Below, piece by piece: positions 1-8,539 of a stretch of DNA of 64,000 nt; positions within the stretch are counted from its first letter, which is position 1; each line of letters begins with the position of its first letter. A program made the position numbers and the translations under genes. The DNA comes from Labrenzia sp. PHM005 (GTDB lineage Bacteria; Pseudomonadota; Alphaproteobacteria; Rhizobiales; Stappiaceae). The stretch lies in assembly GCF_006517275.1 (NCBI RefSeq), contig NZ_CP041191.1, positions 1,296,501-1,360,500 on the forward strand. The letters run 5' to 3'. The notes beneath the pieces were generated by a model. That model was not told the origin of the DNA. It worked only from the letters and a program-made list of their open reading frames with translations, and searched no databases.

Positions 1-1
1 A

Positions 2-1792
2 GCGAGTGGTCAATTGAGCGCCGATCTGGCCTTTGAAACCGTTGGCATGAGCGGCGAAGAGCTGGTCGCGGGGCTCGACATGAATGGCTCGGTTACCATT
101 TCCGATGGCGAAATCGGCGGCCTTGGTCTCGCCGATGCAGTTGGCGGTGATCCGGAGGCCGACCGGATTACAGGTCTTTCTCTTGATATTGAGATGCAGG
201 GGCTTGAGTCCCCTCTGGCTGCACGCGGCGCATTAAACTGGCGCGGCGAAGGTTTCAGCGTAACGGGCGAGGCAGACACGTCCAAATTGCTCGCTGGAGA
301 TCCCGGTGCGGTCTCTGTCTCGGTGAAAGGCAACCGGGTGACGGTCGGGTTTGATGGCTCGGCTCAATTGCCCGCCATGATCGACGGCGCCGCTCGGGTC
401 AAAACCGCCGATCTCAGGGGCCTGATGGCCTGGATGGGGCAGCCATTGGCAGATGGCGGCGGGTTGAAAGCGTTCAGTGCTTCGGGAATTTTTGGGTTCC
501 AAGGCGACACCGTATCCTTTGAGGAAACCCGCTTTACTCTCGATGAGACCTCCGGCGAGGCCAATGGCAAAGTGACCCTAGGCGGTAAACCCACAGTCAC
601 TGCACGCCTTGACCTCAAGGAGCTTGTGCTAGATCCGTATTTCGGCAGCGGGACTTTGATAGGCAATGCGGCGGCAACGCAATCAGGAACAGGCGGTGCC
701 GCGGCCCCGGCGCCACAACAAGCTGCCGGCGGCCAATGGAGCACAGCTCCCGTCGACTATTCCGGTCTCAAAGCCGCCAACGTCGATTTCAAGGCAACAA
801 CTCAGGAAATTCGCCTGCACAAGGTCCGGATTGGCGAGAGTGCATTGGCTGTTGCCATCAAGGACGGTGTTCTGAATGCTGATCTTCAGAAACTCAGCCT
901 TTATGAAGGCTCAGGCACGGGCTCCGTCCGTCTGGATGGCGCTGCCGCCACCCCGGCCCTGGCGGCCCGGTTTGATCTTGCCGGACTGAATGCCTATCCG
1001 CTCTTGCGGGATGCAGCTGACTTTACCTGGATCGAAGGCAAGACCCGCATCAATCTGGATGTGAGTTCCTCGGGCGCAAGCGAGCAGCAGATGGTGCAGA
1101 ATCTCAAAGGCACCGCTGGGTATGTCTTTGAAGACGGTGCGATCCGCGGCATCAACATTCCACAAATGGTGCGTGGGCTCTCGGTAGAAACCTTGCTGGG
1201 CTGGCAGGCGAACCCATCCGCCAAAACCGATTTTTCATCGCTGTCTGCGTCGTTTCGGATAGAAAATGGATTGGCCCATTCCAACGACCTGTCCCTTATC
1301 GGTCCGCTGCTGCGCATGACGGGTCAAGGCACCACGGATATGCCCAATCGACGTATATCCTGGCGGGTGGAGCCTAAAATCGTGGCGACACTGGAAGGTC
1401 AGGCGCCGATGCCGCGCCGCAAGGGAACGGACAAAAAACTCGCCAGTCTTGGCGTCCCGATCATGATTGAAGGGACGTGGGCTGATCCGCGTATCTACCC
1501 GGATATCGCAGGGATCTTGGAAGATCCTGAAGCGGCCTACAAGAAGCTTCAAGAAGTTGGTGGGGAGCTGATCTCGATCTTGAATGGTGAAGCGAATGTG
1601 CCCGAAAGCCTTGCCGATACGGCAAACCAGGTGATCGAGCGGGCGACAGGCGGACAAACCCAGATCAACATTGAGAAAGTCATAGAAGGCGACGTCAATG
1701 ATGAAGACGTGCTCAAGGCCGTCGAAGAAGGTTTTGGCCTGCCCGAAGGCTTGTTGGGCAACGTGTTTGGCGGCAAGAAAAAAGAAAACTAA
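2..1792 (+). CDS. AsmA family protein, C-terminal part
   Basis: The reading frame is open from the first bases, so the true start lies upstream; about 596 codons are present. The residues up to about 250 are beta-rich repeats of the AsmA/TamB-like kind. The second half carries the AsmA C-terminal domain pattern (FDLAGLNAYPLL, then VSSSGASEQQMVQNLKG and GAIRGINIPQM). AsmA-like proteins are inner-membrane-anchored periplasmic proteins linked to lipid transport and outer-membrane assembly. The TTG at position 14 is unlikely to be the real start because coding similarity continues to the window edge. It ends convergently with phnN, overlapping its last 4 bases. Confidence 0.85.
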   Translation, partial: ASGQLSADLAFETVGMSGEELVAGLDMNGSVTISDGEIGGLGLADAVGGDPEADRITGLSLDIEMQGLESPLAARGALNWRGEGFSVTGEADTSKLLAGDPGAVSVSVKGNRVTVGFDGSAQLPAMIDGAARVKTADLRGLMAWMGQPLADGGGLKAFSASGIFGFQGDTVSFEETRFTLDETSGEANGKVTLGGKPTVTARLDLKELVLDPYFGSGTLIGNAAATQSGTGGAAAPAPQQAAGGQWSTAPVDYSGLKAANVDFKATTQEIRLHKVRIGESALAVAIKDGVLNADLQKLSLYEGSGTGSVRLDGAAATPALAARFDLAGLNAYPLLRDAADFTWIEGKTRINLDVSSSGASEQQMVQNLKGTAGYVFEDGAIRGINIPQMVRGLSVETLLGWQANPSAKTDFSSLSASFRIENGLAHSNDLSLIGPLLRMTGQGTTDMPNRRISWRVEPKIVATLEGQAPMPRRKGTDKKLASLGVPIMIEGTWADPRIYPDIAGILEDPEAAYKKLQEVGGELISILNGEANVPESLADTANQVIERATGGQTQINIEKVIEGDVNDEDVLKAVEEGFGLPEGLLGNVFGGKKKEN

Positions 1793-2379
1793 AGGTCCAA
1801 CGCCGCCATCATCGCTTTGACAGCAGTGTCCACCGTGCCGGTGTTCTCGATCCGGATGAGGTTGGGAACATTTTGCGGCTCCAGATCCGCCCGCTTCAAA
1901 CGCGCCTCAATATCTTCGCGGCTTTCGCGGCCGCGAGCTGACAGGCGTTCGGCAAGGACATCCACCGGAGCGGTGATCAGAAGCACAATGGCGGTCTCAT
2001 ACTTTTCCGATGCGCGCTGCAGGACTTTGCGGGAGCCGTTAGCGATGACTGTTTTGCCGCTTTGGATGGCAGAATCGTAGGTTTTGGGAATGACATACCC
2101 AAGCCCATGAGCTTCCCAGGACAGAGCTACGTCTCCAGCTGAGACGAGTGACTGGAAGTCTTCGCGGCTGAGCGTGTCGTGATCTTCGGCATTGGCATCC
2201 GCTTGCCGAGTGATCGCCCGCCGGGCAAACACAACACTCTCACTGGCGCTCAGTTTGTCCTTAAGGGCACCCATCAAAGTGTCCTTGCCCGCGCCGCTGG
2301 GTCCTACGACAAGAACCATGCGGCCGGGGGCAAGTTTGCCGGCTTCGGCACTCGATTCGGTTTGAAATACGTCGTTCAT
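1789..2379 (-). CDS. phnN: Ribose 1,5-bisphosphate phosphokinase PhnN
   Basis: PhnN phosphorylates ribose 1,5-bisphosphate to PRPP, the last step that returns C-P lyase pathway ribose to metabolism. The 196-residue protein has a guanylate-kinase-like fold with a P-loop (VGPSGAGKDT) about 25 residues from the start. I chose the ATG at 2379 because it follows the phnM stop by 13 bases and gives the usual family length; the frame extends upstream inside phnM, but that extension matches nothing. It is the last gene of the DUF1045-phnM-phnN unit and converges on the AsmA gene. Confidence 0.9.
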   Translation of the reverse strand: MNDVFQTESSAEAGKLAPGRMVLVVGPSGAGKDTLMGALKDKLSASESVVFARRAITRQADANAEDHDTLSREDFQSLVSAGDVALSWEAHGLGYVIPKTYDSAIQSGKTVIANGSRKVLQRASEKYETAIVLLITAPVDVLAERLSARGRESREDIEARLKRADLEPQNVPNLIRIENTGTVDTAVKAMMAALDL

Positions 2380-2392
2380 CGCAGAACCGGAA

Positions 2393-3550
2393 CTAGGCAA
2401 CGCGGCGGCCTTCGCGCCAAACGCCGCGGACGATCGGAACATTTCCAACCAGCTTGACCTGCACGAGATCTGCCCGTTTGCCCGGTTCCAGAACGCCGCG
2501 GTCGGCAAGGCCGATGGCCTTGGCCGGAGTTGAAGTCACTTTAGCGACCGCTTGAGGTAAAGTGATGCCGTCAATCTCGTCGGCGAGTTGGAACGCGGCC
2601 TGGAGGAGGGAAGCCGGGATGTAGTCGGACGACAAGACGTCGAGATGTCCGGCTTCGGCCAACTCACGAGCTGACACGTTCCCGGAATGCGAACCACCGC
2701 GCACAACATTAGGGGCGCCCATCAGGACTGCCATGCCGGCTTCGTGGGATGCCTTGGCTGCTTCAAGTGTTGTGGGGAATTCGGCGATTTTGGTGTTTAG
2801 CGATACAGCCTCGTCGACATGATCAACCGTCGCATCGTCATGGCTGGCAATGGCGATGCCATTTTCCTGCGCGTAGGCGGAAATGGATTTGCGGTTGCCT
2901 GGTGTGTTTTTGTCGGCTCGCGCTTTGCGTTGCTCGATGAACTCGGCCATTTGCTCATCGTTAAAGCCGCGCTTGCCTTTGTAGTAACTGATGTAAGAAT
3001 CGAGCGAAACGAACTGGCGCTGACCCGGTGTGTGATCCATCAGCGAGATGAGGCGCACGCGGTCGTCACCGTCGAAATATTCAAAGGCCCGGATAACATC
3101 CGGTGCAGAAACCTCGCAGCGCAGGTGGATGTAGTGATCCGCCCGCAGGCGATGTTCGTCCTGACCGGTTTCAACTGCATCGGCAAGTGCACGCATGTCG
3201 GCGACTTTCAGGGTGTCCGTGGACGGGTCATCGTCATCCATACCAACCCGCAATGCATCAAAAACGGTGGTAATGCCGGCACAGGCAATCTGGGCATCAT
3301 GAGCCTGAACCGCAGCAACCGGATTCCAGCGCACCTTTGGCCGCGGCGCATAATGTGTTTCCAGGTGATCGGTGTGCAGCTCGATCAGTCCCGGCAGCAG
3401 AAAGTCGCCTTCACAGTCGTGGCCCGCGGTCTCGGACGGAGAGCCAATGTCAGCAATCAGACCATCCTGGTCGACGGTCAGCGAGCCGCTGGTCACGTCT
3501 TCAGCCAAAACCAGCCGGGCATTTTTGAAGAGTTTCGGATGCGTGCTCAT
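2393..3550 (-). CDS. phnM: Alpha-D-ribose 1-methylphosphonate 5-triphosphate diphosphatase PhnM
   Basis: PhnM is an amidohydrolase-superfamily enzyme that removes pyrophosphate from ribose 1-methylphosphonate 5-triphosphate, giving the substrate of the C-P lyase PhnJ. The 385-residue protein shows the metal-binding HTDH motif near residue 59 in the LPGLIELHTDHLETH context, SHDDAT in the middle and the C-terminal KRADLV segment of cytosolic amidohydrolases. The start overlaps the end of the upstream DUF1045 gene by 4 bases (ATGA), which implies translational coupling. Length and motifs agree with PhnM. Confidence 0.93.
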   Translation of the reverse strand: MSTHPKLFKNARLVLAEDVTSGSLTVDQDGLIADIGSPSETAGHDCEGDFLLPGLIELHTDHLETHYAPRPKVRWNPVAAVQAHDAQIACAGITTVFDALRVGMDDDDPSTDTLKVADMRALADAVETGQDEHRLRADHYIHLRCEVSAPDVIRAFEYFDGDDRVRLISLMDHTPGQRQFVSLDSYISYYKGKRGFNDEQMAEFIEQRKARADKNTPGNRKSISAYAQENGIAIASHDDATVDHVDEAVSLNTKIAEFPTTLEAAKASHEAGMAVLMGAPNVVRGGSHSGNVSARELAEAGHLDVLSSDYIPASLLQAAFQLADEIDGITLPQAVAKVTSTPAKAIGLADRGVLEPGKRADLVQVKLVGNVPIVRGVWREGRRVA

Positions 3551-4296
3551 GAGACTTCCTCATTGGGGTTTGCCAGCGCCATTTTAAGCGCTGTGATCGG
3601 GCTCTCCGAGCCTGTCAGTTCAAAAATGCGATGGACGTCAAACGGAGCGCCGCGCTCCGGTTCGACATAAAGGCCGAAGTGGCGGCACATGAGGGCCGAA
3701 TTGGTGACCGCTGAAAAATGGGATTTAGCACCCAACGCCATCGTTTCTGTCTCCGCTTCGTTTTCCAGTTTGTTGGAAAGCGTCATGTGGAAACGGAATT
3801 CGTCGAAGATGTAAGGATAGCCCCAGTCTTCGACATAAGCGTCCTGTTTCGGGGTAAGATTGGCCTGGCGCCGCCGGTCCAGATCTTCAGCGTTTAAGGG
3901 TGCGCGAAAGGGGTCGAAGTGGCGCACGCATAAAGACGCAAAGGCCTCAAGGTCCGGTTCGGTCTGACCCGGCGTCAGTGCCAGGAATTTGCCCAGCCGA
4001 TTAACACTGAGACCTTTCAGATCGAACGGAGCGATCATTTGTGCAAAGCTGGTACAGGCCGCGAACAGTGCATCCTCAGTCGCGCTTTCCGCAAGAGAGA
4101 AAGGTGCCTTGAGCGTGCCATGAAATCCATACCGCCGCGGGCTTGTCGTCAAGTCGGCAAAGCGCGCCGGATCCAGGCCGTCCACATTGGGTTGTTGGAC
4201 GGAGGTTCCAGAAAAGGGATCGCGCCCCAACCAGGTGGTGCCCAGTTGCATCAACGGAGTGTCGGCGTCAGCGGCAAAATAGATGGCGTAGCGCAT
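3547..4296 (-). CDS. DUF1045 phosphonate-operon protein, 2H phosphoesterase-like
   Basis: A 249-residue protein of the DUF1045 family, repeatedly found in phn operons and named only as a putative phosphonate metabolism protein. Two H-x-T-L motifs are visible, HGTL at residues 59-62 and HMTL at 170-173. This is the paired signature of 2H phosphoesterases, which act on cyclic phosphates and 2'-5' bonds. It overlaps phnM by 4 bases. No phnP is seen in this locus, so a role on ribosyl 1,2-cyclic phosphate is a reasonable inference but unproven. Confidence 0.85.
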   Translation of the reverse strand: MRYAIYFAADADTPLMQLGTTWLGRDPFSGTSVQQPNVDGLDPARFADLTTSPRRYGFHGTLKAPFSLAESATEDALFAACTSFAQMIAPFDLKGLSVNRLGKFLALTPGQTEPDLEAFASLCVRHFDPFRAPLNAEDLDRRRQANLTPKQDAYVEDWGYPYIFDEFRFHMTLSNKLENEAETETMALGAKSHFSAVTNSALMCRHFGLYVEPERGAPFDVHRIFELTGSESPITALKMALANPNEEVS

Positions 4297-4463
4297 GGTT
4301 GAAATCTTGGATCAAGAGGGGCAAAGCCAGAGCGAAGGCCTTACCGGGGAGGGATGACTGTTCTGTGACATTCTGTTCGCACCAGCAAGTCTTTTGGAGG
4401 CGCTCATTAGATTAATGCGTCTCCAAATAGCCTTTCCCACTGAGAGAAGTTGCCGAAAAGACC

Positions 4464-4523
4464 GGGTAAGGGGGAGACACGCTCGTAACTCCCCCTTACC
4501 CCGGCGCTCTCCCCGTGGGAGAG
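4464..4523. repeat. Compound palindromic intergenic element
   Basis: A perfect 13-bp inverted repeat (arms 4464-4476 and 4489-4501, core gtaaggggga / tcccccttac) is followed directly by a second 7-bp stem (4507-4513 and 4517-4523, ctctccc / gggagag). The G/C-rich composition and two-stem build resemble dispersed intergenic palindromes of proteobacteria. It sits about 40 bases beyond the phnL stop and about 170 bases before the DUF1045 start, so it could act as a terminator or processing signal that splits the phn locus. I noticed no second copy in this window. Confidence 0.7.
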
Positions 4524-4564
4524 GGAGCAGATGTCCTTTGTTGGTTTTCCGCGTTCCAAGATCA

Positions 4565-5269
4565 TCAAGCCGCGGCCTCGGCGCTAAAGCTGGTGACATC
4601 GATGATGCGGTCTGCAATTTCTTCACGCACATCCTGGTCGTGCAGGATACCGACCATGGCAACGCCCTTGGCCTTCTTCTCTTCCACCAGGCGGACCACA
4701 ACAGCACGGTTGGCCGCATCGAGAGAGGCCGTCGGCTCATCCAGAAGCAGGATCGGATAGTGCGCGATGAAACCCCGGGCAATGTTGACCCGCTGCTGTT
4801 CGCCGCCGGAAAAGGTAGCCGGTGGCAATTTCCAGAGCCTTTCGGGGACATTCAGCAGGGAGAGAAGGCTGCGCGCCGTATCGAGCCCTTCTGCTTCGCT
4901 GGTGCCTTGGGCCACCAATGGTTCGGCGACCACTTCCTCGGCAGAAACGCGCGGGATCGTGCGCAGGAACTGGCTGACATAGCCGATTGTGTTTTCCCGC
5001 AGCCGCAAGACCTGGCGCGGCTCCGCATCTGCAACGTTGATGATCTCCTCGCCAACAGTCACCAGGATCTGGCCCTGATCGCAGCGGTAGTTGCCGTAGA
5101 TCATTTTCAGGATCGAGCTCTTGCCCGCTCCGGAGGGACCGCCAAGGACCACGCATTCGCCGGCCTCGACAGAAAACTCGACGCTTTCGACAACCGGGAT
5201 CACCGTGCCGCCCTGAAGGTGCATGGTGAAGGACTTGCCGACACTGTTCAGATAAAGACGCACTGGCAT
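4565..5269 (-). CDS. phnL: C-P lyase complex ATP-binding protein PhnL
   Basis: ABC-type ATPase of the C-P lyase system, 234 residues. It has Walker A GGPSGAGKSS, signature FSGGEQQRV and Walker B ILLLDEP. In Escherichia coli PhnL is needed, with PhnG, PhnH and PhnI, to couple the phosphonate to the ribose of ATP. The gene starts 2 bases after the phnK stop, so the two are co-transcribed. Its end is followed by a palindromic element and a non-coding stretch, which separates it from DUF1045-phnM-phnN. Confidence 0.93.
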   Translation of the reverse strand: MPVRLYLNSVGKSFTMHLQGGTVIPVVESVEFSVEAGECVVLGGPSGAGKSSILKMIYGNYRCDQGQILVTVGEEIINVADAEPRQVLRLRENTIGYVSQFLRTIPRVSAEEVVAEPLVAQGTSEAEGLDTARSLLSLLNVPERLWKLPPATFSGGEQQRVNIARGFIAHYPILLLDEPTASLDAANRAVVVRLVEEKKAKGVAMVGILHDQDVREEIADRIIDVTSFSAEAAA

Positions 5270-5271
5270 GA

Positions 5272-6060
5272 TCAGACCTGCAAAATGGAGGAGACAAGCA
5301 ACTGGGTGTAAGGCTCGCGCGGATCGTCCAGAACCTGATCGGTCAATCCCGCTTCAATCACCCGGCCGTGGCGCATCACCATGATCCGGTGCGACAGCAG
5401 ACGGGCAACTGCCAGATCGTGGGTGACGATGACGACCGATAGCCCGAGATCAGCGACTAGACGGCGCAGAAGATCGAGCAACCGGGCCTGGACCGAAACG
5501 TCCAGACCGCCGGTCGGTTCGTCCATGAAGACCAGCCGCGGATGGGTTACGAGATTTCGGGCAATCTGCAGCCGTTGCCGCATGCCGCCTGAGAACGAGC
5601 GCGGATCATCGTCGATCCGGTCGCTGGCGATCTCTACCCGCCCCAGCCAATCATCTGCCGTCTCGCGGATCTTGCCGTAGTGCCGGTCGCCGACCGCCAT
5701 CAGCCGCTCGCCGACATTGGCACCAGCCGAGACGTTCATGCGCAGGCCGTCGGCGGCATTCTGATGCACAAATCCCCAGTCGGTGCGCATCAGCAAGCGT
5801 CGTTCCGCTTCCGAGAGCTGATAGAGATTGCGCATCGACCCGTCGCGCATGCGGTATTCAATGGCGCCTGCGGTGGGTGCAAGTCGTGTCGACAGGCAGT
5901 TCAAAAGCGTGGTCTTGCCAGAACCGCTCTCTCCGACAATGGCCAGCACTTCGCCAGGCCAAAGATCGAAGGAGACGTCGGTGCAACCAATCCGGTCGCC
6001 GTAGTAGCGGGTCACGTTATGGACCTGCAGCAGAGGGTCGTCAGCCTGAAAGACACTCAT
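5272..6060 (-). CDS. phnK: C-P lyase complex ATP-binding protein PhnK
   Basis: ABC-type ATPase of 262 residues with Walker A GESGSGKTT, signature FSGGMRQRL and Walker B LVFMDEP. PhnK binds the PhnGHIJ core complex through PhnJ. I took the ATG at 6058-6060, which overlaps the phnJ stop by 4 bases (ATGA). The frame stays open a further 34 codons into phnJ, but that extension has no family similarity. Downstream phnL follows after 2 bases. Confidence 0.92.
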   Translation of the reverse strand: MSVFQADDPLLQVHNVTRYYGDRIGCTDVSFDLWPGEVLAIVGESGSGKTTLLNCLSTRLAPTAGAIEYRMRDGSMRNLYQLSEAERRLLMRTDWGFVHQNAADGLRMNVSAGANVGERLMAVGDRHYGKIRETADDWLGRVEIASDRIDDDPRSFSGGMRQRLQIARNLVTHPRLVFMDEPTGGLDVSVQARLLDLLRRLVADLGLSVVIVTHDLAVARLLSHRIMVMRHGRVIEAGLTDQVLDDPREPYTQLLVSSILQV

Positions 6061-6992
6061 CGGGAGGCCTCCTGTGTGGTCGAGCCTTGTACGCCAATTT
6101 GCTGAGCGGCTGGGTTTGCAGCCATCGGTCCGACATGCCCTGCGGCACGCCGTTCTTCGCAATAGTCGCTGTCCGAGCAGACGAACATGCGCCCGCCCTT
6201 GTCATCAAGAATGACCTCGTCGAGATAGACATGCTCTGCGCCGCACAGCCCGCATGGCTTGTCGAACTTCTGAACCTCGAATGGATAGTCCTCGAAGTCG
6301 AGGCTCTTCACTTTGGTGTAGGGCGGGATCGCATAGATGCGTTTTTCCCGGCCCGCGCCATAGAGCTGTAATGCGGCCATTTCGTCGATTTTCGGATTGT
6401 CGAATTTCGGCGTTGGCGAGGGATCCATCACATAGCGGTCATTGACCATCACCGGATAGGCGTATGTGGTGGCGATGTGGCCGTTCTTGGCGATGTCCTC
6501 GTAGAGTTTTACGTGCATGAGACCGTAGTCTTCGAGGGCATGCATCTTGCGGGTTTCCGTTTCCCGCGGCTCCAGAAACCGGAGCGGTTCGGGGATCGGG
6601 ACCTGGAACACCAAGACCTGGTCCTCACGCAGGTCCTTTTCGGGGATTCTGTGGCGGGTCTGGATGACGGTTGCCTCAGACGTTTCGTAGGTCGTGCGCA
6701 CGTTTGCCGTCTTTTCGAAGAACCCGCGCAAGGAAACGGCGTTGGTTGTGTCGTCCGAGCCCTGGTCGATCATCTTCAGGCAATCATTCTTGCCAAGGAT
6801 CGAGGCGGTGACCTGAACCCCGCCGGTGCCCCAGCCGTAGGGCATCGGCATCTCGCGCGAGGCAAACGGTACCTGGTATCCCGGGATCGCGATGCCTTTC
6901 AGGATCGCGCGGCGGATCATGCGTTTGGTTTGTTCATCGAGATAGGCGAAATTGTATTCACCCTGATCGAAAATCTGAGCCGTGGCGTTCAT
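6057..6992 (-). CDS. phnJ: Alpha-D-ribose 1-methylphosphonate 5-phosphate C-P lyase PhnJ
   Basis: The radical-SAM C-P bond-cleaving enzyme of the pathway, releasing methane from methylphosphonate and giving ribosyl 1,2-cyclic phosphate 5-phosphate. The 311 residues include the four conserved cysteines Cys247 and Cys250 (PCGLCGAEH) and Cys272 and Cys278 (CSDSDYC), which bind the iron-sulfur cluster and take part in catalysis. Gly33 falls where the E. coli glycyl radical residue Gly32 lies. It overlaps fosX and phnK by 4 bases each. Confidence 0.95.
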   Translation of the reverse strand: MNATAQIFDQGEYNFAYLDEQTKRMIRRAILKGIAIPGYQVPFASREMPMPYGWGTGGVQVTASILGKNDCLKMIDQGSDDTTNAVSLRGFFEKTANVRTTYETSEATVIQTRHRIPEKDLREDQVLVFQVPIPEPLRFLEPRETETRKMHALEDYGLMHVKLYEDIAKNGHIATTYAYPVMVNDRYVMDPSPTPKFDNPKIDEMAALQLYGAGREKRIYAIPPYTKVKSLDFEDYPFEVQKFDKPCGLCGAEHVYLDEVILDDKGGRMFVCSDSDYCEERRAAGHVGPMAANPAAQQIGVQGSTTQEASR

Positions 6993-7417
6993 TGTGCGGC
7001 CCTCCGTTCATCGAGAATTTTGCGATAGTTTTCGAGCCGCATTTCCAGTGTGCCGGTGTGAAGCTCGAACAAATGATTGTCGGTGTCGTAAAAGTAGATG
7101 GATCGGCCTTCGCCTTCGACGCGGTCGCGCGGCGGCTTGAACTCAAGGCCGAGCGATTGGATCGCGGCAAGCCGGGCATCAAAGTCTTGTTCTTCAATCT
7201 TGAAGGCAACGTGATTGTAGGTGCGCCCGGGCAGCGGCGCGCCTTTCATGATCGCAATCCAGACATCACCGACCAGGAAGAACTTTTCCTCCGACAAGGA
7301 GAAGGTGTCCTGGCCGCTGTCGTAGACTTCTTCTGCTTTCAAGACATCCGTCAGGATCCGGGTCATCTTGTCCAGATCACTGACGATGAAGGTCATATGG
7401 CTGAGGCCACTGCTCAT
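6989..7417 (-). CDS. fosX: FosX-type fosfomycin hydrolase inside the phn operon
   Basis: A 142-residue vicinal-oxygen-chelate (glyoxalase-fold) protein. The FosX metal ligands fall at the expected positions, His7, His69 (TYNHVAF) and Glu118 (LFELH), and Glu44 matches the general base that lets FosX enzymes hydrate fosfomycin without a thiol. FosX of Mesorhizobium loti is also known from a phn operon. It overlaps phnI (upstream) and phnJ (downstream) by 4 bases each, so it is an integral member of the transcription unit. Its natural substrate may be a phosphonate rather than the antibiotic. Confidence 0.88.
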   Translation of the reverse strand: MSSGLSHMTFIVSDLDKMTRILTDVLKAEEVYDSGQDTFSLSEEKFFLVGDVWIAIMKGAPLPGRTYNHVAFKIEEQDFDARLAAIQSLGLEFKPPRDRVEGEGRSIYFYDTDNHLFELHTGTLEMRLENYRKILDERRAAQ

Positions 7418-8535
7418 TCCGCAGCCTCTTTGGCAGTGGTTTCGGCTTCTTCGCGGGCCCGTTTTTCAAACCACTCCCCGCGCATGCGACGCACCAGATC
7501 GAGTTCGGCCTGGAAGTCGACATAGTGCGGCAGCTTCAGGTGTTCGACGAACCCTGTTGCTTGAATGTTATCGGAGTGGGAGAGGACAAATTCACCGTCC
7601 TGGGCCGGGGCAACCTGTTCTTCGCCGAGTTCTTCCCAGCGCAAAGACCGGTCGACCATCGCCATGGACATGGCCTTGCGCTCGACTTGTCCGAAAACGA
7701 GGCCGTAACCACGCGTAAAGGCGGGCGGAGCCTTTGCCGATCCCGCAAACTGGTTGATCATCTGGCACTCGGTCACCTTGATTGTGCCAAGCGTGACAGC
7801 AAAGCCGAGTTCTTCCGCAAAAAACTCCACTTCGACCTCACCGTACCGAATTTCACCGGCAAAGGGGTGCGTCCGGCCGTAACCGCGCTGCGTGGAGTAG
7901 GCGAGCGCGAGCAAGAAGCCCTCGTCGCCCCGGGCAAGGTTTTGCAGACGCAGATCCCGGCCTGCCGGAAAAGACAGCGGATCGCGGGTGAGATCGCCCA
8001 CCGGAGCGTTTTTATCGGCTGCCGGGTCCGGCTCGATCAGGCCTTCATCTCCAAGGAGATCTGTGACGCGTGGCATCGGCTCGTCTTCGACCGGAGCCGT
8101 TTCCGCGTCGAAGCCCCCGCTCTCGCCTTCTGCAGCAAGGGCAAAATCCAGGAGGCGGTGGCTGTAGTCAAAGGTCGGGCCAAGCATCTGGCCGCCTGGC
8201 AAGTCCTTGTAGGTGGCCGAAATCCGGCGTTCGACAAGCATCTTGGCCGTGTCGACGGGTTGGCTGTAGCCGAACCGCGGCAGCGTTGTCCGGTAGGCAC
8301 GCATCAGGAACGCGGCCTCAATTAGGTCACCGCGCGACTGTTTTATCGCCAATGCGGCGAGGGTTTCGTCATAAAGCGAGCCTTCCCCCATCACGCGGGC
8401 CACCGCGTGTGACAGCTGTTCGGCTATTTGCTCCAGAGTGAGCGAGGGAACGGAGGTGTCACCGCGGCGCCGCTTGGCGGTCAGCTTGTGGGCATTGCGG
8501 ATGGCCTTTTCGCCACCCTTTACAGCAACATACAT
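7414..8535 (-). CDS. phnI: C-P lyase core subunit PhnI
   Basis: PhnI carries the nucleosidase/transferase active site of the PhnGHI(L) system, which replaces adenine of MgATP with the phosphonate. The 373-residue protein begins MYVAVKGGEKAI, the conserved PhnI N-terminus, and contains the family region LPGGQMLGPTFDYSHRLLDF near residue 115. It starts 4 bases after phnH ends and overlaps fosX by 4 bases. Length is close to that of E. coli PhnI (354 residues). Confidence 0.94.
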   Translation of the reverse strand: MYVAVKGGEKAIRNAHKLTAKRRRGDTSVPSLTLEQIAEQLSHAVARVMGEGSLYDETLAALAIKQSRGDLIEAAFLMRAYRTTLPRFGYSQPVDTAKMLVERRISATYKDLPGGQMLGPTFDYSHRLLDFALAAEGESGGFDAETAPVEDEPMPRVTDLLGDEGLIEPDPAADKNAPVGDLTRDPLSFPAGRDLRLQNLARGDEGFLLALAYSTQRGYGRTHPFAGEIRYGEVEVEFFAEELGFAVTLGTIKVTECQMINQFAGSAKAPPAFTRGYGLVFGQVERKAMSMAMVDRSLRWEELGEEQVAPAQDGEFVLSHSDNIQATGFVEHLKLPHYVDFQAELDLVRRMRGEWFEKRAREEAETTAKEAAE

Positions 8536-8539
8536 GGGC

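Noticed and set aside
2819..3670. 283-codon plus-strand frame over phnM
   Set aside because: Antisense to phnM and DUF1045, whose motifs are clear; it is a GC-rich shadow frame.
4340..4385. Pho-box-like ctgt repeats upstream of DUF1045
   Set aside because: Spacing between the ctgt units is not the 11 bases of a Pho box and the second half-site is poor.
4394..5311. 305-codon plus-strand frame over phnL
   Set aside because: It lies opposite phnL, whose Walker and signature motifs are certain; the plus-strand translation has no domain pattern.
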